A DNA stretch of 12,162 nt from Candidatus Schekmanbacteria bacterium GWA2_38_11 (GCA_001790645.1 MGDB01000148.1:4757-16918), one strand, 5' to 3'; shown: positions 1-6,782, counted from the stretch's first letter. Made by a program: numbers and translations. Notes: a model not told the origin generated them from the sequence alone.

Positions 1-44
1 TTTAAACTCTTTGTCAAAGACTTTGGTTTGGAATCCTTATCCCT

Positions 45-1466
45 CTATCCCTTTGCTTTCTTTGGCAGGTAAAATGTAATTTTGGTTCCTTCGCCTAATT
101 TGCTTTGCGCTGTTATCTCGCCTCCATGTGCCTTAATAATCTGCTTTGCAATTGCGAGTCCAAGTCCTGTCCCGCCTGTATCCCTTGCACGGGATTTATC
201 AATGCGGTAGAAGCGTTCAAAAATAAATTGCAGCTCTTCCTGCGGAATCCCTCTGCCGTTGTCCTCTACATTTACCTCAACACAATCACCCTTCTCAGCA
301 GCAGTAACTTTAATCCTTCCATGACTATTAGTATATTTCAGAGAATTATCCACGAGATTGCCTATTACACGGCTGATCCTCCTGCCATCAAGAGAAAGCT
401 CAGGAATCCTATTTTCTATATCAATTTCTAAAGTAACTCCTTTTCTTTTTGCAATAGGGTTTATCTTTGACACTACACCGGTTATGAGCTCTTTCAGGTT
501 TACAAGGCTTCGTTCAAGGTTTACTTTATCAAGCTCCAATTTCGACAGTTCCAGAAGGTCCCCGATCAATGAGTTTAAATCATCAACTTCTTCACAAATA
601 TCCTGCAAATATCTTTCTCTCTCCTTCTCATCATCTATTACCTTATCAAACAGGCTCTCAGCTGATGCTCTTATCCTTGCAAGCGGTGACCTGAGTTCAT
701 GCGAGATATCTGCTGTCAGTTCTCTTCGCATCTTGGTCATATCTGCAAGACTTTTTGACATATAATTAAATGTATTGCTTAAATCTCCTATCTCATCAGA
801 GGATTTAATTTTTGCCTGGTACCCTAAATGACCCTTTGCCATCTGTTCAGTCGCTTTAATCAACTCCCTTATTGGTATTGTAAACCATTTGGAAAAAAGC
901 ATGGCCAATAAGGCTACAACAATAGTCTCAACAGCAACGGCAAATGTAACTACCTTACGCAATCTCAATGGATTTGTTTTAGGATAGGAGACCTGCACTA
1001 ACCCTAAAACCTTTCCGTCAACCTTTAAAGGCATTGCGATTTCCACTGTGCTCCGGATCAAGCCTGCATATCCTTTGCTCATTAAGAGACCTTTTGCCTG
1101 TATTATTTTTACATCATTTTCTGTTAGTTTTTTTCTTTTTATTCCATTTTCTAAATGGATTTCAGAAATTACATTTCCTGATAAGTCCAAAATCTGCATA
1201 TCCCTTTTTTCTTTTTCCATCACGGTTTTCAGGAACTGAAAATCTGCAGGGTTTTTAATCTCCTCTGTTATGCTCTTGTGCTTTATTTCCTTTTCTAATT
1301 TTTTTGTAACTGTTGAGGCATCAGAGGTTATGGCTTTTTGCATTTCAGAGGATAGAGACTCAGGGGATTCGGTTAGTATATAGAAAAGCATCATTGTGCC
1401 ATTGACGAGGAATAAATAAGCGCAGAAGAGTAATACGGTTCTCCAGAAGATTGTAATCTTTAACAC
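45..1466 (-). CDS. Membrane sensor histidine kinase of a two-component system
   Basis: A 473-residue class I sensor kinase, probably autophosphorylating and passing phosphate to the response regulator encoded just upstream. Seen in order: a membrane segment at about 9-31, an extracytoplasmic sensor region at about 32-170, a second membrane segment at about 172-192, a HAMP linker to about 248, a HisKA dimerisation domain with H256 in the H-box SHELRSP, and a HATPase domain at about 355-468. The ATPase has the N-box (N370, N374), G1 DNGRG at 402-406, an F-box FERFYR and G2 GGTGLGLAIA at 431-440. The start is GTG; its first three bases overlap the regulator's TAG stop by one base (TAGTG), and GAGG lies 10 bases upstream inside the regulator gene, which implies translational coupling. 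The order of domains resembles PhoR/BaeS/ResE-type kinases. The signal sensed cannot be read from the sequence. Confidence 0.95.
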   Translation of the reverse strand: MLKITIFWRTVLLFCAYLFLVNGTMMLFYILTESPESLSSEMQKAITSDASTVTKKLEKEIKHKSITEEIKNPADFQFLKTVMEKEKRDMQILDLSGNVISEIHLENGIKRKKLTENDVKIIQAKGLLMSKGYAGLIRSTVEIAMPLKVDGKVLGLVQVSYPKTNPLRLRKVVTFAVAVETIVVALLAMLFSKWFTIPIRELIKATEQMAKGHLGYQAKIKSSDEIGDLSNTFNYMSKSLADMTKMRRELTADISHELRSPLARIRASAESLFDKVIDDEKERERYLQDICEEVDDLNSLIGDLLELSKLELDKVNLERSLVNLKELITGVVSKINPIAKRKGVTLEIDIENRIPELSLDGRRISRVIGNLVDNSLKYTNSHGRIKVTAAEKGDCVEVNVEDNGRGIPQEELQFIFERFYRIDKSRARDTGGTGLGLAIAKQIIKAHGGEITAQSKLGEGTKITFYLPKKAKG

Positions 1467-2167
1467 TATTCCATATCCTCAAACTTATATCCAACTCCCC
1501 ATACAGTCTTTATATACGTAGGCTCTTTAGGGTCGTCTTCGATCTTCTGTCTGATATGGCTGATATGAATATCAATTGATCTGTCAAAAGGGGTAAGTTC
1601 TCTTCCCCTTACTCCGTCAAGCAACTGGTCTCGTGTAAAAACCCTTCCAGGATTGTTTGCAAGCATTGTCAGGAGAGCAAATTCCGTGGCAGTTAATTCT
1701 ACCCTTTCACTTTTTACATAGACTTCATGCTTTTGTAAGTCGATCTGAAAGGTCTTGAATTTTAAAATATTTTTTTTGACCTTTTCCTCTCCCTTTTGTT
1801 TTGAAACTCTTCGCAGGATTGCTTTTATCCTTGCTGCCAGTTCCCTCAAACTGAATGGCTTGCTGAGATAATCATCTGCCCCCAACTCAAGCCCCACAAC
1901 GATGTCTGCCTCTTCACCCTTTGCTGAGAGCATGAGGATCGGTATTGAAGATTCTCTCCTTATCATTCTGCAGACTTCAAGGCCGTCTAGCTTTGGAAGC
2001 ATCAGGTCAAGGACTACAAGGTCGAGTTTATTGTTTTCAATCTTCTCAATCCCATCAACCCCGTCAAAGGCTGTAAGAACTTCATGGCCGTCCTTTTCAA
2101 GATAGTTTTTTATAATGTTAACTAATTTCTGGTCATCATCTATAATTAATATCTTACTGTCAGACAT
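1466..2167 (-). CDS. OmpR/PhoB-family response regulator
   Basis: A DNA-binding response regulator of 233 residues from the ATG at 2167. The receiver domain (about 4-118) has the acidic cluster D10-D11-D12, the phospho-acceptor D54 in VVLDLMLP, S81 and K103 in the SKPFS turn. The C-terminal winged helix (about 135-230) carries the typical TATEFALL and VRGRELTPFDRSIDIHISHIR stretches in two parts and ends VWGVGYKFE. It is the cognate partner of the kinase encoded next, with which it overlaps by one base. A TTG at 2179, in frame and preceded by GAGAAG, would add four residues (MGTI); the ATG was preferred because it puts the first beta strand at the usual distance from the N terminus, but its own ribosome binding site is weak. 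Target genes are unknown. Confidence 0.94.
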   Translation of the reverse strand: MSDSKILIIDDDQKLVNIIKNYLEKDGHEVLTAFDGVDGIEKIENNKLDLVVLDLMLPKLDGLEVCRMIRRESSIPILMLSAKGEEADIVVGLELGADDYLSKPFSLRELAARIKAILRRVSKQKGEEKVKKNILKFKTFQIDLQKHEVYVKSERVELTATEFALLTMLANNPGRVFTRDQLLDGVRGRELTPFDRSIDIHISHIRQKIEDDPKEPTYIKTVWGVGYKFEDME

Positions 2168-2219
2168 GATTGTACCCAAAAAGAATTTCTTCTCAGTAAG
2201 TTACTTTATAATATGTTCT

Positions 2220-2246
2220 GTCATTCCCGCGAAGGCGGGAATCCAG
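2220..2246 (+). repeat. Palindromic repeat, outer copy next to the regulator gene
   Basis: GTCATTCCCGC-GAAG-GCGGGAATCCAG. The stem ATTCCCGC (2223-2230) pairs perfectly with GCGGGAAT (2235-2242) around a GAAG loop. It matches, in inverted orientation, the repeat at 2550-2577. It lies about 50 bases upstream of the regulator start, so it may affect that promoter or end transcription coming from the nuclease remnant. Confidence 0.85.
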
Positions 2247-2248
2247 CA

Positions 2249-2539
2249 TCACCTGCAAATATTCTCATACAAATCATTCCATTGAGGATTATCTTTTTCA
2301 ATCAATCTTAATTTCCAAGCTCTATTCCACTTCTTTATCTGCTTCTCTCTCCTAATTGCAGATTCTGCAGATTCGTGCACTTCATATCAAACTAAACTAT
2401 TAACATTATATTTACTGGTAAAACCCTTAACAAGGTTATTTTTGTGTTCGTAGATACGTTTGACAATATTTGATGTCACCCCTGTATATAAAGTTCCATT
2501 TCTTTTACTGCAAATTATATAAACATAAAACTTTTTCAT
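2249..2539 (-). pseudogene. GIY-YIG nuclease gene broken by one in-frame TGA
   Basis: From the ATG at 2539 the frame encodes a small single-domain GIY-YIG nuclease of 96 codons (UvrC/homing-nuclease catalytic fold). Visible are the GIY strand as FYVYII (residues 4-9), the YIG strand as TLYTGVT (16-22), the conserved R28 in KRIYEH, KGFTSKYNV (38-46), the catalytic-type Glu at 65 in REKQIKKW, and DNPQWNDLYE near the C terminus. Codon 51 (2387-2389) is TGA at a place where relatives usually have an aromatic residue (LVYYE or LVWYE), and the frame resumes in perfect register afterwards. One base change, most simply TGG to TGA, explains it, so the decay is recent, or it could be a sequencing error. 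Elsewhere in the window TGA ends genes normally (for example the ROK kinase), so recoding is unlikely. It sits inside the palindrome-bounded unit. Confidence 0.85.
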
Positions 2540-2549
2540 TTATTCTCTT

Positions 2550-2577
2550 CTGGATTCCCGTTTTCACGGGAATGACG
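2550..2577 (-). repeat. Palindromic repeat, inverted copy upstream of the GIY-YIG start
   Basis: CTGGATTCCCGT-TTTC-ACGGGAATGACG. The stem ATTCCCGT (2554-2561) pairs with ACGGGAAT (2566-2573). Read on the minus strand it matches the repeat at 2220-2246. The stem keeps its pairing although its inner base pair differs from that copy (T-A for C-G), which suggests that the hairpin, not just the sequence, is maintained. Confidence 0.85.
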
Positions 2578-2590
2578 ATAAAGAAAAATT

Positions 2591-2616
2591 GTCATTCCTA
2601 CAGAGGTGTAAATCCA
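2591..2616 (+). repeat. Degenerate third copy of the same palindromic repeat
   Basis: GTCATTCC at 2591-2598 and AATCCA at 2611-2616 match the ends of the repeat at 2220-2246, with 19 of 26 positions identical overall and most differences transitions. The central stem no longer pairs well. It has the orientation of the 2220 copy, so it may mark an older insertion or an earlier right boundary. Confidence 0.5.
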
Positions 2617-2649
2617 TGGTTTCGTGTCGAAATAATTCTATTTAAATTT

Positions 2650-2682
2650 AAAAAAAGGCGGCTGGTAACGCCGCCTTTTTTT
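2650..2682 (-). terminator. Rho-independent terminator after the chelatase-like gene
   Basis: GGCGGC (2657-2662), a 7-base loop, then GCCGCC (2670-2675), flanked by an A run at 2650-2656 and a T run at 2676-2682. On the minus strand this is a GC stem followed by a U tract beginning about 20 bases after the stop of the gene at 2695. The symmetry would let it work in both directions. Confidence 0.88.
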
Positions 2683-2694
2683 AAAACCAACCTA

Positions 2695-3870
2695 CTATTT
2701 ACTAATGGCCTGTGTCACTGCTTCCCCAACCCACCTTCCAAAATTTTCGTGGGTAACTACACCTTCCTCATAAAATTTATAATCAAGCCCTTTAAAATCC
2801 TCTTTTATCTTGTGCTGGATGCCTCTGCTTGAAATAAGCATCCCTACGACCAGCGCGGTTCCTCCGTTTTTAGAAACCTCTTCTATCATACCTCTGATTA
2901 TCTTAACATTTGCACTTCTGACCTCTTTTGGCGCGTCATCCTGAAGATTCCAGGCTTTTACGTCTCTGAAGCCGCCTGAAGCTTTAACTTCCTTAGCTAA
3001 ACTTTCCATTACCTTAAGGGCTTTTTTGTTATATTCAGGATTAACCGGTCCATGGCCAACTATTATCACTGTCTCATTTTTTGGATCAATGCTTTTTTTC
3101 TTTGCCTCATCAGTCAAAATCTCAGCAAGCAGCGGGTTATCATCTATGTACGAAGCAAAAACTATTTTTGCATTTGACTTTACCCTGTCCACAGGGGGCC
3201 ACATGGCTTTATCAGATTTTCCAAAAATATACCTTATCTGATCTGAAACTTCATTATTTTCATTAAAAAACGCCATAACAACAATTATGGTTTTTGCACC
3301 GGCTTCTTCAAGGTGATTAATGCCCTCCTGGATATGTTTTGAATTTCCCATAGCCATTCCAAAAGCTATGGTTGTTGGGAATGTTTTAGAAATATTTGAT
3401 AAAGATTTTTCCACTTCTTGATTCCAGACCTTGCTGCCGCCATGAGCTATTACTATTACTCCAACACCTTTCTTAAGATCTTTGTTACTAATATATACTT
3501 CCTTATCAGGGGGCATCCCCATCATCATGGCATCGAGCTGCTCTTTGGTTTTGTTCTCCATTCCGGGCCATTTTTTCATGTCTTCCCAGCTATGACCCAT
3601 ATGTTTTGAATGATCCATTCCACCCATTTCATGGCCCATTGCCGGTGCCTCTTTCTTTGTCTCTGTTCCCTGGGCTGCTCCTTGTGTTGTCCCCTGCCCT
3701 TGCTGCATATTTGGCATGTCATGCTGCATACCTGACATATCATGAGTCATGGCCGGTGTTTCTGGTTTAGCCTGCTCTTCAGCAAAGGATGGAGAGAAAC
3801 TCATTAAAACTATGGCAAAAACCAAAACTCCTAATGACATTAAAAAAAACTTTACCTTTTTCTTATGCAC
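2695..3870 (-). CDS. Exported Met/His-rich protein with two CbiX-like chelatase domains
   Basis: A 391-residue secreted protein related to CbiX/CbiK/SirB chelatases, which insert Co2+ or Fe2+ into sirohydrochlorin or precorrin-type tetrapyrroles. Residues 1-30 form a Sec signal peptide (KKK, hydrophobic core, likely SFA|EE cleavage). Residues about 41-120 are low complexity and very rich in Met and His (THDMSGMQHDM, MGHEMGGMDHSKHMGH), a typical metal-binding composition. Two homologous alpha/beta halves follow: about 135-255, with H143 in VIAHGGS, and about 266-390, with H273 in IVGHGP. The GTG start is fixed by an AAGGAGG site and by the signal peptide. Most family members are cytosolic, though periplasmic CbiK forms are known in Desulfovibrio. 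No cobalamin or haem gene is adjacent. The role could be periplasmic chelation or metal trafficking; enzyme activity is not proven by the sequence. Confidence 0.85.
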   Translation of the reverse strand: MHKKKVKFFLMSLGVLVFAIVLMSFSPSFAEEQAKPETPAMTHDMSGMQHDMPNMQQGQGTTQGAAQGTETKKEAPAMGHEMGGMDHSKHMGHSWEDMKKWPGMENKTKEQLDAMMMGMPPDKEVYISNKDLKKGVGVIVIAHGGSKVWNQEVEKSLSNISKTFPTTIAFGMAMGNSKHIQEGINHLEEAGAKTIIVVMAFFNENNEVSDQIRYIFGKSDKAMWPPVDRVKSNAKIVFASYIDDNPLLAEILTDEAKKKSIDPKNETVIIVGHGPVNPEYNKKALKVMESLAKEVKASGGFRDVKAWNLQDDAPKEVRSANVKIIRGMIEEVSKNGGTALVVGMLISSRGIQHKIKEDFKGLDYKFYEEGVVTHENFGRWVGEAVTQAISK

Positions 3871-3877
3871 AATAGTT

Positions 3878-3884
3878 CCTCCTT
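3878..3884 (-). promoter_or_regulatory. Shine-Dalgarno site that sets the GTG start at 3870
   Basis: The minus strand reads AAGGAGG-AACTATT-GTG. A full consensus ribosome binding site seven bases before GTG, followed at once by a signal peptide, supports the GTG start. Confidence 0.85.
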
Positions 3885-3974
3885 AAAGTTTAAAAAATAA
3901 AAGTTACAAGATTTCAAAATCTCAGATTGCCCTTTAGCCACCTCCTCTCCTCAATTTAAAGTTACAATTACTTG

Positions 3975-4046
3975 TTTACATTTATTATTTATTATTGATA
4001 AAAAACTTGTAAAAGAATTATTATCAAAATGTAAAATAAATGTAAA
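3975..4046. promoter_or_regulatory. Long imperfect inverted repeat in the divergent intergenic region
   Basis: The arm at 3975-4001 (TTTACATTTATT ... TTGATAA) is matched in inverted orientation by 4021-4046 (TTATCAAAATG ... AAATGTAAA), with a 19-base spacer. It lies 105-176 bases upstream of the chelatase-like gene and about 250 bases before the ROK gene. There is no T tract, so it is more likely an operator region with repeated AAATGTAAA half-sites, or a cruciform, than a terminator. The regulator is unknown. The rest of the 408-base gap from 3885 to 4292 is AT-rich without a supportable gene. Confidence 0.45.
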
Positions 4047-4048
4047 AT
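4027..4048 (+). repeat. Perfect tandem duplication of an 11-base unit
   Basis: AAATGTAAAAT occurs twice head to tail (4027-4037 and 4038-4048) inside the right arm of the inverted repeat. Its core AAATGTAAA is the reverse complement of TTTACATTT at 3975-3983. Confidence 0.75.
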
Positions 4049-4104
4049 AAGTTCTACTCTTATTATGATTATTACAAAACTATTTCAATCACAAATTTCG
4101 GGCA

Positions 4105-4133
4105 ACAAGCTACAGGCTATAAACTACCAGTAA
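4105..4133 (+). repeat. Dispersed intergenic repeat, copy 1 (ACAAGCTA type)
   Basis: ACAAGCTA, GCTATAA, CTACC and GTAA occur in the same order and spacing here and at 9427-9455, with 24 of 29 positions identical. Function unknown. Confidence 0.45.
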
Positions 4134-4168
4134 TTTTTTTAAAAAACTCTTGTTTTTCATAAATCTCT

Positions 4169-4197
4169 TTGACATAAAAGTTATTCTCTTGTTAATA
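4169..4197 (+). promoter_or_regulatory. Possible sigma-70 promoter for the ROK kinase
   Basis: A perfect TTGACA (4169-4174), a 17-base spacer and a moderate TTAATA (4192-4197), about 95 bases before the ATG. In DNA this AT-rich the -10 match is weak evidence. Confidence 0.35.
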
Positions 4198-4292
4198 AAT
4201 TAAAATATTCAAAATAGCAAATAAACAGGAACTTAAAAAACTATGAAAAGTTCGACTTATAACTTAATCCTTAATACTTAATACTGATAAAA

Positions 4293-5249
4293 ATGTTTTC
4301 AATCGGAATAGATTTTGGCGGAACTAAAATTTTAATTGGTATAATTAACCAGGATGGTGAAATTATAAAATCAATTAAACGAAATGTCCCCAGAACAAAA
4401 CATATTGATGAAATTATTGAATTAACATCTGCAACTATTGAAGATCTTTTTTCAGATTCCAAAATCTCCCTGAGCAATATAAGCGGTATAGGAGTAGCAG
4501 CACCAGGGATTGTAGACGCAGATAAAGGCATCCTGATTTACGCTCCTAACTGGAGTATAAGAAACTTTCCAATCAAAAAAATCTTCAGCGATAAATACTC
4601 AATGCCTGTTAAAGTTTACAATGATGTCAATGCTGCTGCTATTGGTGAACTGCATTTTGGTCATGGAAGAGAGGAAAACAGTTTTTTCTGGATTACAATC
4701 AGCACAGGAATTGGTGGCGCTTTGGTAATTAATGGAGAACTCTTGTTAGGCAATAGCGGACTTGCAGGCGAAATCGGTCATATAATTATTGAAGATAACG
4801 GTCCTCTCTGCAAGTGCGGGAGGAAAGGATGTCTGGAATCTCTTGCCTCTGGTACAGCTATTGCGAGTCTTGCCAGAAAAAAAATTAAGAATGGCGCAGT
4901 TTTCCAAAAAATTGACCCTAAAATTAATATTGATGAAATAACTGCAGAAACAGTTATCATGGCTGCCCATGCTGACGACGGTGAAGCAATTTCGCTGCTT
5001 GAGGAAGTTGCAAGAAACATAAGCAAAGCCTTGTCCTACGTCGTTAACCTTGCCGACGTTGACCTCATGGTTATTGGAGGAGGCGTTATGGAAAGTAACG
5101 GACTCCTTTTTAAATTCATAGACAAGAATATGAAAAGATATGTTTATGAATATGACCAGCGTAATGTAAAACTCGCAAGACCTGCTCTTGGCTACAACTC
5201 AAGCCTTGTCGGCGCAGGAGCTTTGATTTTGAAAGACAAGAATCTTTGA
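4293..5249 (+). CDS. ROK-family sugar kinase (glucokinase-like)
   Basis: A 318-residue cytosolic ROK kinase, a normal family length, expected to phosphorylate glucose or a related sugar (N-acetylmannosamine, N-acetylglucosamine, fructose) with ATP. Visible: the N-terminal phosphate loop GIDFGGTK (5-12), VAAPGIVD (68-75), the catalytic-base pair N110-D111 in YNDVNAAAIGE, the second ATP site STGIGGALV (137-145), the sugar contact E160 and H163 in GEIGH, and the ROK zinc site CKCGRKGCLE with C173, C175 and C180 joining H163. There is no N-terminal helix-turn-helix, so it is an enzyme rather than a NagC/XylR-type repressor. The start is preceded by no clear Shine-Dalgarno sequence. The gene stands alone and converges on hcp. 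Sugar specificity cannot be assigned. Confidence 0.93.
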   Translation: MFSIGIDFGGTKILIGIINQDGEIIKSIKRNVPRTKHIDEIIELTSATIEDLFSDSKISLSNISGIGVAAPGIVDADKGILIYAPNWSIRNFPIKKIFSDKYSMPVKVYNDVNAAAIGELHFGHGREENSFFWITISTGIGGALVINGELLLGNSGLAGEIGHIIIEDNGPLCKCGRKGCLESLASGTAIASLARKKIKNGAVFQKIDPKINIDEITAETVIMAAHADDGEAISLLEEVARNISKALSYVVNLADVDLMVIGGGVMESNGLLFKFIDKNMKRYVYEYDQRNVKLARPALGYNSSLVGAGALILKDKNL

Positions 5250-5273
5250 CAAATTGGTTTTTGATCCTCACCC

Positions 5274-5305
5274 GACCCCTTGACCCCTCGAATCCTTGAA
5301 CCCTT
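5274..5305 (+). repeat. Dispersed intergenic repeat, copy A (GAATCCTT type)
   Basis: Thirty-two bases built from GACCCCTTGACCCC and GAATCCTTGAACCC. It matches 7342-7373 at 26 of 32 positions, and its GAATCCTT core recurs at 31-38. It lies between the ROK stop and the shared terminator. Confidence 0.55.
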
Positions 5306-5325
5306 CTTCTTAACCCGGAAAAAGA

Positions 5326-5356
5326 AAATCCCCTCCCGATATCCGGGAAGGGATTT
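5326..5356. terminator. Bidirectional terminator between the ROK kinase and hcp
   Basis: AAATCCC (5326-5332) and TCCCG (5334-5338) pair with CGGGA (5344-5348) and GGGATTT (5350-5356), with one internal mismatch. The hairpin is flanked by an A-rich stretch on the left and a T-rich stretch on the right. It lies between the two convergent genes and can serve both. Confidence 0.75.
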
Positions 5357-5377
5357 CTTCTTCTTTCTTACAGCTTT

Positions 5378-6661
5378 TTATTTCCCCATAATCGCCTTCA
5401 TGTCCTGCTCAGGTGTTGTTATCAGTTTAAGGTTAAAATTATCCTGTAATACCTTGAAAACCCCCGGTGTAATAAATGCAGGAGGTTTTGGTCCTACGTA
5501 TATATTCTTTATGCCAAGATGCAGCAGGCTAAGCAGGATTGCTACAGCCTTCTGCTCAAACCATGAAAGCACCAGAGACAGAGGCAGGTCATTAACTCCG
5601 CAGTTGAAAGCACCTGCAAGTGCAGATGCGACCTGGATAGCTGAGTAAGAATTGTTGCACTGGCCAACGTCTATGAGTCTTGGGATACCATCAATATTTC
5701 CGAAGTCAAGATTGTTAAATCTGTATTTCCCGCATGCAAGCGTCAGTATCACGCAATCTTTAGGAACAGACTTTGCAAACTCTGTGTAATAGTCTCCACC
5801 TTTGCCGGGACCATCGCATCCGCCTATTAAGAAGAAGCGGCGGATTTTTCCTGCTTTTACTGCGCCGATAATTTTATCTGCTAAGCCGAGTATGGCAGTG
5901 TGATGGAACCCTGTCATAAGCTTCCCATTAAGTTTTTCAGGAAGTTCAGGTAATGAAAGTGCTTTGTCTATCAGCGGTTTGAAATTCCTTCCTTCAATCT
6001 GTTTTACCCCGTCTAATCCTGTTATACCACACGTAAAGAGCCTGTCTTTATAGGAATCCTTAGGAATTAAAACACAATTTGTTGTTGCAAGCATTGCGCC
6101 GGAGAATTTATCAAACTCATCTTTCTGATTAAACCATGTTCCGCCGTAATTACCGGCAAGGTGTTTAAATTTTTTCAGTTCCGGATAGCCGTGGGCCGGA
6201 AGCATTTCACTGTGGGTATAAACATTTATCCCCTTCCCTTCTGTCTGCTTAAGCAGTTCATAAAGGTCAAGCAGGTCATGGCCTGTAACTACAATACCCT
6301 TTCCTTTTTTAGTGCCAACAGAAACTTCTGTCGGGACAGGGTTCCCGAAACGTTTTGTATGAGCTTCATCAAGAAGCTTCATTACCTTAAGGTTCATCTC
6401 ACCGCACTTGAGCACAAGCTTTACAAAACGTCCCGCATCAAAATCAACATTTGTCACTGTTGAAAAAAGCGCTTCATGCATGAAGGAATCAACATCCGGG
6501 TCAGATGCACCGAGTTCCCTTGCATGGAACCCGTAGGCAGCAATACCCTTCAACCCAAACAGCAATGTATCCTGAAGGGATGCCACATCTTCGTTTTTAC
6601 CGCATACACCTACTTTGGTACAACCCCCGCTCGGGGTTTGTTCACATTGGTAACAGAACAT
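5378..6661 (-). CDS. hcp: Hybrid cluster protein (hydroxylamine / NO reductase), short form
   Basis: A 427-residue Hcp, a cytosolic Fe-S enzyme that reduces hydroxylamine in vitro and acts in NO detoxification in enterobacteria. The N-terminal cubane motif is C3-x2-C6-x7-C14-x5-C20, the spacing found in anaerobes. All eight expected ligands of the hybrid 4Fe-2S-2O cluster can be placed by family motif: H128 (GHD), E152 (SEMLPAHGYP), C196, C282 (GGCDGPG), C310 (ACGKYRFN), C335 (GQCNN), E369 and K371 (WFEQK). Common Hcps have about 550 residues; this one lacks roughly 120 residues between the N-terminal cluster and the H128 region, as in the class III forms of thermophiles and archaea. The start is ATG with AGGAG seven bases upstream. 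No hcr reductase is adjacent; the nearby ferredoxin is a possible donor. An FNR-type site lies upstream. Confidence 0.96.
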   Translation of the reverse strand: MFCYQCEQTPSGGCTKVGVCGKNEDVASLQDTLLFGLKGIAAYGFHARELGASDPDVDSFMHEALFSTVTNVDFDAGRFVKLVLKCGEMNLKVMKLLDEAHTKRFGNPVPTEVSVGTKKGKGIVVTGHDLLDLYELLKQTEGKGINVYTHSEMLPAHGYPELKKFKHLAGNYGGTWFNQKDEFDKFSGAMLATTNCVLIPKDSYKDRLFTCGITGLDGVKQIEGRNFKPLIDKALSLPELPEKLNGKLMTGFHHTAILGLADKIIGAVKAGKIRRFFLIGGCDGPGKGGDYYTEFAKSVPKDCVILTLACGKYRFNNLDFGNIDGIPRLIDVGQCNNSYSAIQVASALAGAFNCGVNDLPLSLVLSWFEQKAVAILLSLLHLGIKNIYVGPKPPAFITPGVFKVLQDNFNLKLITTPEQDMKAIMGK

Positions 6662-6715
6662 ATTTTTTCTCCTTTTGAAAAAATGTTAACCAAAATTTAA
6701 TCACAGCATGGCTTA

Positions 6716-6721
6716 CTTATA
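6716..6721 (-). promoter_or_regulatory. -10 element of the predicted hcp promoter
   Basis: TATAAG on the minus strand. Taking its first base as -12, +1 falls at 6709, giving a 47-base leader, and the palindrome at 6743-6758 is centred exactly at -41.5. Confidence 0.6.
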
Positions 6722-6742
6722 GGATTTTGTTAAAAATATTAC

Positions 6743-6758
6743 TATGATTTAAATCATA
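6743..6758. promoter_or_regulatory. CRP/FNR-family operator upstream of hcp
   Basis: A perfect 16-base palindrome, TATGATTTAAATCATA. Its core ATGAT-N4-ATCAT differs by one base per half from the FNR consensus TTGAT-N4-ATCAA. The 22-base gap between the 14-base core and the -10 element is that of a class II FNR-activated promoter. It does not fit the TTGTGA-type HcpR consensus well, so an FNR, DNR or NnrR-like factor is more likely. Confidence 0.65.
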
Positions 6759-6782
6759 AGGTGAAAATATTTTTTGAAGTCA

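Larger units (their letters stand above)
2220..2577. mobile_element. Candidate palindrome-bounded GIY-YIG nuclease cassette
   Basis: A unit of about 358 bases formed by two copies of one hairpin repeat in inverted orientation (2220-2246 and 2550-2577, both reading GTCATTCCCG at the outer edge and ATCCAG at the inner edge) with a single nuclease gene filling the interior. The gene's stop codon lies 2 bases from one repeat and its start 10 bases from the other. Mobility is an inference from this layout; there is no transposase, and target-site duplications were not established. Confidence 0.45.

Noticed and set aside
1034..1258. Plus-strand open frames inside the histidine kinase gene
   Set aside because: They are antisense shadows of a gene with complete kinase motifs and have no family features.
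2220..2616. A CRISPR array
   Set aside because: Only three imperfect palindromes in mixed orientation and unequal spacing, with no cas gene.
2470..2832. Plus-strand frame of 120 codons across the GIY-YIG repeat region and the chelatase end
   Set aside because: It runs through two hairpin repeats, a terminator and the antisense of a signal-peptide-bearing gene, so it is not a gene.
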